Of a stretch of DNA of 64,000 bases, positions 30,886 to 40,753 are shown piece by piece (position 1 is the stretch's first letter; each line of letters begins with the position of its first letter). The notes beneath the pieces are model-generated. The model had not been told where the DNA came from and did no database searches. It saw nothing but the letters and a program-made list of their open reading frames with translations. Source of the DNA: Ehrlichia muris AS145 (lineage in GTDB: Bacteria; Pseudomonadota; Alphaproteobacteria; Rickettsiales; Anaplasmataceae); assembly GCF_000508225.1 (NCBI RefSeq), contig NC_023063.1, positions 930,001 to 994,000 on the forward strand. Direction: 5' to 3'. The position numbers and the translations under genes were made by a program.

Positions 30886-31508
30886 TTATAGTAAGTTAGT
30901 TTAGCAGTAATAGTAAAATCATAAATATTCATTCAATTCAGTGTTTATTTAAAACAACATAACATCTTAAAGTCATTTTCCTGCAGCAGGTCAGGTTACT
31001 GACATATACACATCAACTAATATATCGTGCAAGTTAATCCGATAATAAACACACTAAAATTCCAAAATTTACCAGTGCTCATTATAGATTACCCTACACA
31101 CATTAGTATAAAAACTTGAACATCAAACAATACTTCCTATAGATACTATGGATATGTGCAACTTACCCCACACAATAACGTACTAAGGATCATATCTAAT
31201 TACTATACAAATTTGCTAGAATAACCAATAGTCAAGTTTCTATTTTATTAAATCTTTTTTCTAGCATGAGCATTTCTTATACAAATTATTACAGATCAAG
31301 TAATCATGACATAATCATAAATTTCAACATAACACGTTCTTAGTAATCCACTGCTTATGCTACACCAAACACTTAATTTATACTTGCTTGAAGTATAAAA
31401 ATACACTACAATTATTTAAGTATGTGTTATAGGTAATATACTTTACACTTAAAGTCATATACCATTAAGTTTCAATTACATAATATTTTTAAATAATGAG
31501 GTAGTAAA
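30886..31508. other. intergenic stretch
   Basis: About 620 bp with no gene or RNA that I can support. The 31509 gene's promoter should lie near the right end. Confidence 0.5.
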
Positions 31509-31919
31509 ATGTATACACCACGTAATCGTCGTGGCATCTTTGCACGATTCATGGCATATATATTCAACTACACAACAAGAGTCCTACAGTGGTTTGGAAT
31601 TCTCTCTCCTCCTAGCATAACAGACACACCTTCTACACATAGAGAGACAGAAAATGATCCTCAAAGTTCTTCTACAGTAGAGGTAACTATACAGAGTCCA
31701 GGTAATATATCATGTAGCTCATCAGACATTGAAATTCTACAAGAATCTGATTCAGAGTTTTTATCAGATATCGAAATTCTATCACATGAATCAGATCTTG
31801 AATCAGACTTCGAAGTTGTATCAGAATGTGACGTAGAAGTAGAAAACGAAGGTAGCCCTAGCAACAGTATTACTAACACAGCACTGCATCCTACACAATC
31901 AAACTGCCGTATTATGTAA
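31509..31919 (+). CDS. hypothetical acidic protein
   Basis: A 136-residue protein with a strong GAGGTAG ribosome site before its ATG. The first 30 residues are basic and aromatic (MYTPRNRRGIFARFMAYIF), with a weakly hydrophobic patch. The rest is highly acidic and Ser-rich, with a twofold internal repeat, SSDIEILQESDSEF and LSDIEILSHESDLESDF, then DVEVENEG. Strong charge polarity between a basic head and an acidic tail is seen in several small Ehrlichia secreted proteins, but there is no motif that decides it. I do not recognise the family. Confidence 0.6.
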   Translation: MYTPRNRRGIFARFMAYIFNYTTRVLQWFGILSPPSITDTPSTHRETENDPQSSSTVEVTIQSPGNISCSSSDIEILQESDSEFLSDIEILSHESDLESDFEVVSECDVEVENEGSPSNSITNTALHPTQSNCRIM

Positions 31920-32431
31920 AAGAGAAACACTTTACATTGGTATTTTGCTTTTTTACACAATCAACAATACTAGTGTATATATTAATAGACACATACCTAA
32001 AAATAGAACCCCTCTAGTCAACAGTATCAATGTAATTGAGCAGTAGACAGTATTATAATAATCTGTTTTGCTGTATTACATTCAACAATGGAATTCATAA
32101 TCGAATTACTTAGGGAATATTAATTAAAAGATATTAATTTATTTATATTCTAAATAAAATATTCTTACGTTACATTGCCGTAACACTGATTTTCTTCTCC
32201 ATCAGAAACTAAAACATTATAATAAAAAGGATAATTATGTATTATACAAATATAATTCACAGTAACAAATTATTCTATCAACTCAACAGTATTATCTTAG
32301 ATGTAGATCTATTTCAGGATTATTCCAATATCATGAATAACTATAAACATAGCATTCAGATTTAACTAATATGTTTTATAGATTGCATTTTTTACTTACA
32401 ATACTAATTATTAATATTACAAAACTATTCC
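31920..32431. other. intergenic stretch upstream of mfd
   Basis: About 510 bp with no gene seen. The mfd promoter is probably here, but I cannot assign -35 and -10 boxes with confidence. Confidence 0.5.
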
Positions 32432-35400
32432 ATGAGCAATACTAACAAAATTTCTAATATTCCACACACATTAGAACCACTTGTTATTATAAAAATGTAC
32501 GCGCAAAAACTAATCCATTCCGCAGTATATATAGTTAATAAAGAAATACAATTATACAATTTAGCATCAATATTTAAATTCTATATTCCAAACCTTGAAA
32601 TAATTATATTTCCCGCATGGGATTCAATACCATATAAAAAAAATTCCCCACATAATTCAGTAATGGCAGAAAGAATTAAAACTCTGCACTCTCTAATTAC
32701 TAAATGTAATGACACTCCCTATATTATCATCTCAACAATTAATGCAATTGTCCAAAAAGTACTACATCAAAATATCATACTACAATCAGTACTAAAAATT
32801 AGATCTCAACAGAATATCACAAGAGACTATATAGAAAACTATTTAATTTACCATGGATACAGTCAATACTCAATAGTACGGGATATTGGCGAATTTGCCA
32901 TACATAACAATGTCATCGATATATTTCCCATAACCTATAAAAATCCTATAAGAATTCATTTACATGATAATTTCATACAATCAATTAACTTCTTCAATTA
33001 TCAAACACAATCAATAGATAATAATTCCTCTTTAAATGAGATTTTCATTTACCCTACTTCCGAAATAATTAAACAAAAAGAAAATATAGATCTTTTTTCT
33101 AAAATCTATAAAACAAAAGCAAGCCAAGATAAAAACCTACTAGATACAATAACATCTGGAAAGAAATACATAGGAGAAGAAAATTTCTTACCTTTATTTT
33201 ATCAGGAAGAATTACAAAATATTTTCAACTATATACCACAAAATACAACATTAATATTCAATGATAAGCTGGCAAAAGAAATAGAGGAGTATAACAATCA
33301 AATATACTCACACTATAGATCTCAACTATCTTATCAAATACCTCCACATCAACTTTACATTAATCTTAAAGACTTTCAAACTATAACTAAACAGTTTCAT
33401 AAAATCGAGTTCTCACAATCTGAAAATACTACTAATAACTTAGCAATGACTCATAAAAATGCACATAACACTGCTTTTGATGTCACAATAAAGATCCAGA
33501 CAATTCCAAATTTTAAAATTTTAGCACAAAATAAAAAAATCGACATATTTGAAATATTGGCACAATATATTCAGACCATATGTCATACAAAAAAACTAAT
33601 AATAGCTTGCTATTCTATTGGTTCTTTAGAATACATACAAAATAGACTTAGAATATTCAACATCAAACTATGTAAAATAGAAAACTATCAAGAAATACAT
33701 TCTTCACATAACATTGCTATATTACCAATAGATCATAGCTTTATCTCAAAACATACTATTGTAGTAGCAGAACATGATCTACTAAACAAACAAGAAATAA
33801 TAGGTAAAAGTAATATTTCAAATATTATTAGCAATGATACTAACATAGATATTGGAGATATTGTAATACACAAAGATTACGGAATTGGGAAAATAGTAGA
33901 ACTCGATACTATTAAAGTATTTGATAGTTATCACGATTTTATCAAAATAGAATACTATAATAGTGATAAATTATTCTTACCTGTAGAAAATATCAATCTC
34001 ATATCCAAGTACGGACAACAAAATGCCAATGTTATCCTCGATAAATTAGGTAGTACATCATGGCAACAACGTAAAACTAAAATAAAAAATCATATAAAAA
34101 AAATTGCAAAAGAATTATTAGCTACAGAAGCATCAAGAAGATTATCGACTGGCAAATTATTTCTCCCTGACGAAAATTACAAACATTTTTGTAATGAATT
34201 TACTTATATTGAAACAGAAGATCAATTACAAGCTATAAAAGACATGGAACATGATCTATCAAGTGGTAGAATCATGAACAGACTAATCTGTGGAGATGTT
34301 GGCTTTGGGAAAACAGAAATAGCCTTACGTGCAGCATTCTTAGTAGCAAGTAAGAATCATCAAGTAGCAATTATAGTACCAACAACTTTGCTATGCAGGC
34401 AACATTTTATTGTTTTCACTGAAAGATTCAAAAAATTTCCAAATATCAAAATCAAACAATTATCCAAAATTGTTGAGAGATCTGAAATAAAAAGAACAAA
34501 AGAAAGTTTAGCATGTGGCCAAGTACACATAATAATAGGAACACATGCAATACTAGCACAAGATATCACTTTTGCTAACCTAAGCTTATTGATCATAGAT
34601 GAAGAACAACAATTTGGAGTAAAACAAAAAGAGTTGTTAAAAAAAATCAAGACAAGTATTCATGTAATTTCGCTATCTGCAACTCCAATACCGCGAACGC
34701 TATATATGTCACTATGTGGAATAAAAGATTTAAGTTTAATAAAAACACCACCAAAAAACAGAGTACCAGTGACAACCTGCACAACATACTACGATGAAAC
34801 TATAATAAAAGATGCTATAATACGAGAACATAATAGAGGAGGCAGAGTATTTTATGTTTGCCCACAAATTAGTAATATAGAAAGCATTAATGATAACCTA
34901 AAAAAATTATTGCCAGAAATTAAAATTAATATTGCCCATGGGCAACTCCCTTCTAGTCAACTAGATACAATAATGAATGATTTCTTTGATGGCAAATTTA
35001 CAATATTACTTACTACGTCAATCATAGAATGCGGGTTAGATATTCCTTTTGCCAATACAATTATAATACACGATGCTGACATGTTTGGATTAGCACAACT
35101 CTATCAACTAAAAGGAAGAGTAGGACGTAGCAGCATAAAAGGTTTTTCATATTTTATATTATCAGAAAAAGCAACCAATACATCTGCTAAAAGATTAGAA
35201 ATAATACAATCAATAGATTCCATAAATTCAGGATTTACTCTATCCCTACATGATATGGATATCAGAGGGTTTGGCAATTTAGTTGGGGAAGAACAATCAG
35301 GTAATATCAAAGATATAGGTATTGAACTATATCAACAAATGTTAGAAGAAGAACTTAACACTCATAACGAAAATCCTCAAGATCTTGATCATATAAATAT

Positions 35401-35836
35401 TAATATAAATGTTAATATAAGAATTCCTGAGCATTACATTAAAGACATAGGATTAAGAATGCGGGTATACAAAAAAATTGGCAATCTAAAAACAAAAGAA
35501 GATATAGATAATTACTACATAGAGTTAACTAATAAGTTTGGTAAACTACCAAGCGAGGTCGAAAATTTATTAAACACTATATATATAAAGCAACTATGTG
35601 CAAGTATTGGCATTTGTGAAGTTGAGCAAGTAAAAAATACCATTATTTTAAAAATAGATAGCAACACAACTGTCAGACAAGAAATTCTTAACTATTTCAT
35701 CAACAATCCTCTGACCTTTAAGATACAAAATAATAGTATACTTATGTTAATTAACAATACTTGCAATTGTACTATAAGTTTTATAATACACCACATTAGC
35801 AAAATAAACTCATTAAATAAAGAAGCATTAAATTAA
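32432..35836 (+). CDS. mfd: transcription-repair coupling factor
   Basis: Mfd removes RNA polymerase stalled at DNA damage and recruits the UvrABC excision system. The 1134-residue length is typical. In order: an N-terminal UvrB-like region (GYSQYSIVRDIGEFAIHNN near residue 147); the RNA-polymerase interaction domain (IDIGDIVIHKDYGIGKIVEL, near residue 475); then the translocase with Walker A (ICGDVGFGKTEIALRAA, near residue 619), the DEEQ box (LLIIDEEQQFGVKQKE, near residue 718), LSATPIPRTLYMSL, and the last helicase motifs ending QLYQLKGRVGRS. A C-terminal TRCF domain completes it. All motifs are intact. The last codons have been copied three times downstream along with the family on the opposite strand. 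Confidence 0.97.
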   Translation: MSNTNKISNIPHTLEPLVIIKMYAQKLIHSAVYIVNKEIQLYNLASIFKFYIPNLEIIIFPAWDSIPYKKNSPHNSVMAERIKTLHSLITKCNDTPYIIISTINAIVQKVLHQNIILQSVLKIRSQQNITRDYIENYLIYHGYSQYSIVRDIGEFAIHNNVIDIFPITYKNPIRIHLHDNFIQSINFFNYQTQSIDNNSSLNEIFIYPTSEIIKQKENIDLFSKIYKTKASQDKNLLDTITSGKKYIGEENFLPLFYQEELQNIFNYIPQNTTLIFNDKLAKEIEEYNNQIYSHYRSQLSYQIPPHQLYINLKDFQTITKQFHKIEFSQSENTTNNLAMTHKNAHNTAFDVTIKIQTIPNFKILAQNKKIDIFEILAQYIQTICHTKKLIIACYSIGSLEYIQNRLRIFNIKLCKIENYQEIHSSHNIAILPIDHSFISKHTIVVAEHDLLNKQEIIGKSNISNIISNDTNIDIGDIVIHKDYGIGKIVELDTIKVFDSYHDFIKIEYYNSDKLFLPVENINLISKYGQQNANVILDKLGSTSWQQRKTKIKNHIKKIAKELLATEASRRLSTGKLFLPDENYKHFCNEFTYIETEDQLQAIKDMEHDLSSGRIMNRLICGDVGFGKTEIALRAAFLVASKNHQVAIIVPTTLLCRQHFIVFTERFKKFPNIKIKQLSKIVERSEIKRTKESLACGQVHIIIGTHAILAQDITFANLSLLIIDEEQQFGVKQKELLKKIKTSIHVISLSATPIPRTLYMSLCGIKDLSLIKTPPKNRVPVTTCTTYYDETIIKDAIIREHNRGGRVFYVCPQISNIESINDNLKKLLPEIKINIAHGQLPSSQLDTIMNDFFDGKFTILLTTSIIECGLDIPFANTIIIHDADMFGLAQLYQLKGRVGRSSIKGFSYFILSEKATNTSAKRLEIIQSIDSINSGFTLSLHDMDIRGFGNLVGEEQSGNIKDIGIELYQQMLEEELNTHNENPQDLDHINININVNIRIPEHYIKDIGLRMRVYKKIGNLKTKEDIDNYYIELTNKFGKLPSEVENLLNTIYIKQLCASIGICEVEQVKNTIILKIDSNTTVRQEILNYFINNPLTFKIQNNSILMLINNTCNCTISFIIHHISKINSLNKEALN

Positions 35837-35861
35837 ATTTGCATATATAATTTATTACAAA

Positions 35862-36293
35862 TCATCTAGGAAACATCCCCTGTAATCTAAACACAGGTCT
35901 CACTTGATGATTACAACCAGTATCACCATTCTCTTGGCCACCATGATTGCATATAAAAGGACTACTTTCAACACATTGATTTTGGTTCTCTCTACTTTGA
36001 GCATTATGTATCACATCTAGTTCCATTATAACATTAGGAACATCTGGCCTAGGACCATAGATCTGTAAATATCTCAGAACGTTTCTGCGCCGTGCACCAG
36101 CATCTCTATAGTGTAGAACACAATATGCAAGCACTAGAAGCATGGTCAATAAAAGTAACCCCACTACTATTACAGTTTGTATTTTATTATCCCTATGATT
36201 CAGAATACTGCTACCATTCGTACTCAACATGGTAGAAGAAATTGTTGTAACATTACTATTTTCCACTGTACCACTAATAGCATTATAAATCAT
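35862..36293 (-). CDS. small single-pass membrane protein, mfd-adjacent family copy 1
   Basis: One of four tandem paralogs (35862, 36692, 37565, 38383), convergent with mfd. The N-terminus is Ser/Thr/Asn-rich (ENSNVTTISSTMLSTNGSS). A membrane segment lies at about residues 39-62, followed by a basic flank and a conserved tail: RPDVPNVIMELDVIHNAQSR, then QCVESSPFICNH and a final RPVFRLQGMFPR. The frame can begin at an ATG at 36311, but by comparison with its paralogs that ATG is a mutated part of the old ribosome site; the ATG at 36293 lines up better. Function unknown. Confidence 0.6.
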   Translation of the reverse strand: MIYNAISGTVENSNVTTISSTMLSTNGSSILNHRDNKIQTVIVVGLLLLTMLLVLAYCVLHYRDAGARRRNVLRYLQIYGPRPDVPNVIMELDVIHNAQSRENQNQCVESSPFICNHGGQENGDTGCNHQVRPVFRLQGMFPR

Positions 36294-36620
36294 ACTCCCA
36301 CCCCACCCCATCTGTATTGACAGTATTATTTAATAAAAAGGATACACTATTACTAATATCAGAAGTAATAGATGCTATGATACTACTCAATCAGTTGGAA
36401 AAAAAATAACTAACACACTATGTTTAATTATATCATAAACTTTTAAAAAATTGAAACTTTATTTCCCATATGAACTGTGTAACAAATATAATTTTATTAA
36501 TCATAATATTGAAACATTTAAAATACTCTTCTAGAAACATAATAACCCTTCACACGTATTACAAGGACCAATATACTTCACAATAAATCCTATCAATTAC
36601 CTTAATCTACTGTATTGCAA

Positions 36621-36667
36621 CAGCAAAAAAAATTCATCTCATTGAATAAAGAAGTACTAAATTGAAT
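36621..36667 (+). repeat. relic of the mfd 3' end, copy 1
   Basis: cattgaataaagaagtactaaattgaat here matches the last codons and stop of mfd (cattaaataaagaagcattaaattaaat at 35811). Immediately after it comes the 3' end of the next paralog, exactly as mfd is followed by copy 1. The duplicated unit therefore spanned the mfd-paralog junction. Confidence 0.75.
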
Positions 36668-36691
36668 ACCGCATATATAATTTATTACAAA

Positions 36692-37192
36692 TCATCTAGG
36701 AAATACCTCCTGTAATCTGAACACAGATCTCGCTTGACTATCAGTATCATCATTCTCTTGACAACTATGACTACGTACAAAAGGTCTACTTTCAACACAT
36801 TGATTTTGGTCTTCACTATTTTGAGCATCATGTATCACATCTAGTGCTATTATAACATCAGGAACATCTGGCCTAGGACCATGCTCCCGTAAATATCTTA
36901 TAGCTCTTCTATTCTGCGCAACACGGCCTCTATAGCGTGAAACACGCTTATAGACAACTATAGCAATAAAAAGCAATGCAGGTAAACATAATGCCATACA
37001 AGTTTCTATAATATGATGAAACATTTGACCATCAACACTACTTGTACTCGACAGTGAGCTATTATCACTTACATTCATGACAGTAGAAACTGTTGTAGTA
37101 CCATTAGTACTATTTCGCACTGTACCATTAACAGCATCAACAAAGACACCAGTACCTATATTACTTAATCTAAAAAAAACTTGTTGTAACAC
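36692..37192 (-). CDS. small single-pass membrane protein, mfd-adjacent family copy 2
   Basis: A paralog of the genes at 35862, 37565 and 38383. The longest frame begins at an ATG at 37276 (194 residues), but a GTG at 37192 has a very strong GGAGGGG ribosome site and matches the start position of the paralogs, so I prefer it (166 residues). The order is an N/S/T-rich segment (GTVRNSTNGTTTVSTVMNVS), a membrane segment, a basic flank, GPRPDVPDVIIALDVIHDAQ, QCVESRPFVRSHSCQEN and the end FRLQEVFPR. This is the most diverged member. Function unknown. Confidence 0.6.
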   Translation of the reverse strand: MLQQVFFRLSNIGTGVFVDAVNGTVRNSTNGTTTVSTVMNVSDNSSLSSTSSVDGQMFHHIIETCMALCLPALLFIAIVVYKRVSRYRGRVAQNRRAIRYLREHGPRPDVPDVIIALDVIHDAQNSEDQNQCVESRPFVRSHSCQENDDTDSQARSVFRLQEVFPR

Positions 37193-37494
37193 TACTATCC
37201 CCTCCGTATTTACAGTATTATTCAATAAAACACTATTACTAATACCCAAAGTAACAGAAGCCATGATACTACTCAACCAGCAAAAAAACCAACTGACACA
37301 GTATGTTTGGTTATATCATAAATTTTTAAAAAATTAAAACTTTATTTTACATATGAACTGTGTAACAAATATAATTTTATTAATCTATATATTTAAAACG
37401 CTCTTCTAGCAAAATAACAATCCTTCACACGTATTACAAGGACCAATATACTTCACAATAATCCTATCAATTACCCTAATCTATTGCATTACAA

Positions 37495-37540
37495 CAGCAA
37501 AACAAATTCATCTCATTGAATAAAGAAGTACTAAATTGAA
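37495..37540 (+). repeat. relic of the mfd 3' end, copy 2
   Basis: Same relic as at 36621: cattgaataaagaagtactaaattgaat, followed by the 3' end of the next paralog. It supports tandem duplication of a unit that included the mfd terminus. Confidence 0.75.
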
Positions 37541-37564
37541 TACCACATATAACTTCATTACAAA

Positions 37565-37996
37565 TCATCTAGGAAACACCCCCTGTAATCTAAACACAGG
37601 TCTCACTTGATGATCATCACCAGTATCACCATTCTCTTGGCCGCCATGATTGCATATAAAAGGACTACTTTCAACACATTGACTTTGGTTCTCTCTACTT
37701 TGAGCATTATGTACCACATCTAGTTCCATTATAACATTAGGAACATCTGGCCCAGGACCATGCTCACGTAAATAGTTCATACGTCTTAGTCTCCGTACAC
37801 GATGCTCTCTATAGCGACAAACATAATTTATACAACACAACCCCAATAATAATAATATAGCTGCACCTATTACTACAACAACTTGGACAGCAGTATAAGA
37901 ATTCTCAGTATTGCCTACGACATTAGGACCTACTGTAGCACTACTAGTACCATTAACAACATTGTTCAAGACATTAGAACCCACACTATTTAACAT
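37565..37996 (-). CDS. small single-pass membrane protein, mfd-adjacent family copy 3
   Basis: A paralog of 35862, 36692 and 38383. The frame opens at 38017, but the ATG at 37996 has GGAGAGGG just upstream and is shared with copy 4, so it is the better start (143 residues). It begins MLNSVGSNVLNNVVNGTSS, has a membrane segment at about residues 38-60 and a basic flank, then GPGPDVPNVIMELDVVHNAQ, QCVESSPFICNHGGQEN and the ending FRLQGVFPR. Nearly identical in its tail to copy 4, so these two separated most recently. Function unknown. Confidence 0.65.
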   Translation of the reverse strand: MLNSVGSNVLNNVVNGTSSATVGPNVVGNTENSYTAVQVVVVIGAAILLLLGLCCINYVCRYREHRVRRLRRMNYLREHGPGPDVPNVIMELDVVHNAQSRENQSQCVESSPFICNHGGQENGDTGDDHQVRPVFRLQGVFPR

Positions 37997-38313
37997 GATT
38001 CCCTCTCCTTCATCCATCTTATAGTATCAAGGATACACTACTACTAACATCAGAAGTAATAGAAGCTACGGGATTACTCGACCAGATGAAAAAATAAAAT
38101 AATTAGCACACCATGGTTAATTATATCATAAATTCTTAAAAATTAAACCTTTATTCTTTATATGAACTATGTGTATCAATATATGATTTTGTCAGTACAA
38201 TACCTGAAATATTTAAAATGCTCTTCTAGCAAAATAACAATCCTTCACACGTATTACAGGACCAATATACTTCACAATCATCCTATCAATTACCCTAATC
38301 TATTGCATTACAA

Positions 38314-38359
38314 CAGCAAAAAAATTCATCTCATTGAATAAAGAAGTACTAAATTGAAT
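38314..38359 (+). repeat. relic of the mfd 3' end, copy 3
   Basis: Third relic, cattgaataaagaagtactaaattgaat, lying before the 3' end of paralog copy 4. All three relics share differences from mfd itself, so they descend from one first duplicate. Confidence 0.75.
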
Positions 38360-38382
38360 ACCGCATATAACTTCATTACAAA

Positions 38383-38889
38383 TCATCTAGGAAACATCCC
38401 CTGTAATCTAAACGCAGGTCTCACTTTATGATTATCACTAGTCTTACCATTCTCTTGGCCATCATGATTGCATATAAAAGGACTACTTTCAACATATTGA
38501 CTTTGGTTCTCTCTACTTTGAGCATTATGTACCACATCTAGTTCCATTATAACATTAGGAACATCTGGCCCAGGACCATGCTCCCGTAAATAGTTCAGAT
38601 GTTCCATTATAACATTAGGAACATCTGGCCCAGGATTATCCGGTAAATTGTTCACACGTCTTGATCTCTGTATATTACGTCTTGATCCCTGTATACGATG
38701 CTCTTTATGGCGCACAATATAAACTATACAATACAACATCAATAATAATACTATAGCTACACCTGCAACAACTCGGACAGTAGCATCAGACTCCTGAGTA
38801 TTGCCTACGACATTAGGACCTACTGTAGCACTACTAGTACCATTAACAACATCGGTCAAGGCACTAGAAGTCACATTACTATTTAACAT
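38383..38889 (-). CDS. small single-pass membrane protein, mfd-adjacent family copy 4
   Basis: A 168-residue paralog of copy 3. ATG at 38889 with a GGAGAG ribosome site. The N-terminus is MLNSNVTSSALTDVVNGTSS, then a membrane segment and a long basic region (HRIQGSRRNIQRSRRVNN). An internal duplication has doubled the central motif: NPGPDVPNVIMEHLNYLREH is followed at once by GPGPDVPNVIMELDVVHN. The end matches the other copies (FRLQGMFPR). It is the first gene of the array in transcription order. Function unknown. Confidence 0.65.
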   Translation of the reverse strand: MLNSNVTSSALTDVVNGTSSATVGPNVVGNTQESDATVRVVAGVAIVLLLMLYCIVYIVRHKEHRIQGSRRNIQRSRRVNNLPDNPGPDVPNVIMEHLNYLREHGPGPDVPNVIMELDVVHNAQSRENQSQYVESSPFICNHDGQENGKTSDNHKVRPAFRLQGMFPR

Positions 38890-40181
38890 GATTCACTCTC
38901 CTTCATCTATCTTATAGTATTAATGGTACACTACTACTAACATCAGAAGTAATAGAAGCTACGGGATTACTCAACCATATGAAAAATAAAATAATTAGCA
39001 CACCATGGTTAATTATATCATAAATTTTTAAAAATTAAACCTTTATTCTTTATATGAACTATGTGTATCAATATATGATTTTGTCAGTACAATACCTGAA
39101 ATATTTAAAATGCTCTTCTAGCAAAATAAAAATCCTTCACAGGTATTACAGAAACCACAACATTCACAATAAATTTTATCAAGTCTTGTAGCATACATCC
39201 AAATTCCATCCATAAACATGTATAAATACATACACCACAAAACCAGATAAATTTGAAGTTCTAATAAGAAAACTACGTTTTAAAAATATATTTCTCTCAA
39301 TACATATCACAGACATTACCCTACATTAACATTACATACATCACATCCTTTAAACTATTTAGTAATCCAATATTTAAATTCCCAAGTAGCACATCATATG
39401 GCTTTTCATCAACACTAAACTTAGGAGACTGTTAGTCTGACAGCTATTATTCACTGAAGCTTCGAATCAGAGTTTACATTTTCCACGTTAATCACAATAC
39501 TCAGACAGATATTAGTTTTATAGTTGCGTACATATTTTTAGACCCTATGCCTTTAGCAAACAATCTCTACCTCATTCCAATTATATACACATAAGTGCTA
39601 TTACTTTTAAAACACCAACTACCTTAAGCAATAATTCATAAATTGAACTTAACACTAGCTATAAAACACATATCATTATATACTCAGCAAATACCTATAT
39701 AGTCACTTATGTTTATATCACTCAAAAAATAGCAAAGGGCTTTACTGGAATCCTGCTATTGCAACCTTTTATGTAATCTATTTGAATAATAATCCCTAAC
39801 ATTTTTACGCTTGAAATACTATAAATTATAGACATAGCTTCTAGTATAACAGATGAAAAAATGTACAAAAGTAGTGCACATATGATTATATGCCAATAGA
39901 TATTTAAAGGTTAATTTACTTTTTAGAAAATCAGTACATATGTGTAATAATTTATAATTCTTCAAGCACATATAACCAATATCATTATATCCATTACAAA
40001 AAGATGTATAAAAATCAAGTTATAACAACAACCTCATATTAAGGCGTTAATATAAATTACCTGCGGCAGTATATAAGATTCAAATAACATAAAATAATAT
40101 ACCTCTCACATTTCCTTCTTTAATTAATCAACATTCTGCTGATATCACCTTCAGAACATCTACACCTTTGTCTATTAGTTA
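38890..40181. other. gene-free stretch with the outer edge of the duplicated unit
   Basis: The first 280 bp or so repeat the intergenic leader seen upstream of the other copies (atgctcttctagcaaaataa at about 39109, matching 38218), after which homology stops. No further gene, RNA or repeat is apparent up to 40181. Confidence 0.55.
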
Positions 40182-40535
40182 TTACTGCTTAATATTATCT
40201 GAAATAATTGTGGCAAAAACTTCTTGTTCTGTCTCTGCTCTTTCTAACATACTAGAAGTTCTACAAAGACACTTTGTATAATCATTTCGACGCATAATAT
40301 CACGATTTTGAATCCACAACATAAACCCTGCTACCACAACAACAGTAAGAACATAAAATGCAATTATAGCAGCAACAAAAAAATCATCCTTACCTGCACC
40401 TATATTATTAAAATCTCGAGGGAAAAATTCATTTTTATTAATAGGATAGTCAAAAGTTATATCCATTACACTAGTATTATAATTACTAAGATTACGTTCA
40501 ACGTATGATACTACACTATTAGAATTATTTAACAT
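40182..40535 (-). CDS. hypothetical small single-pass membrane protein
   Basis: A 117-residue protein of no known family. It has an Asn/Ser-rich N-terminus (MLNNSNSVVSYVERNLSNYN), a membrane segment at about residues 52-74 (FFVAAIIAFYVLTVVVVAGF), a basic flank (NRDIMRRNDYTK) and a short polar tail. The plan, and the MLN-N/S start, resemble the mfd-adjacent family just to the left, but the tail shows no PDVPNVIME motif. It may be a distant member of that family. It is divergent from riboflavin synthase. Confidence 0.5.
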   Translation of the reverse strand: MLNNSNSVVSYVERNLSNYNTSVMDITFDYPINKNEFFPRDFNNIGAGKDDFFVAAIIAFYVLTVVVVAGFMLWIQNRDIMRRNDYTKCLCRTSSMLERAETEQEVFATIISDNIKQ

Positions 40536-40753
40536 ATAAATAAACCTTTTTTTACTAGAAAATATTATATAAAATTAATATATATTAATAAATAATCATG
40601 TTGTATACTAATTTTTTAGAAAATAAATTAACCTTTTAAATATCTATTGGCATATAACCTTAGGTATATTCTAGCTTTCATACATTTTTTTTTCTTATTG
40701 ACATTCTTTCACCCATTACACTAAAATTCCACACCCATGATTTATGGTACAAG

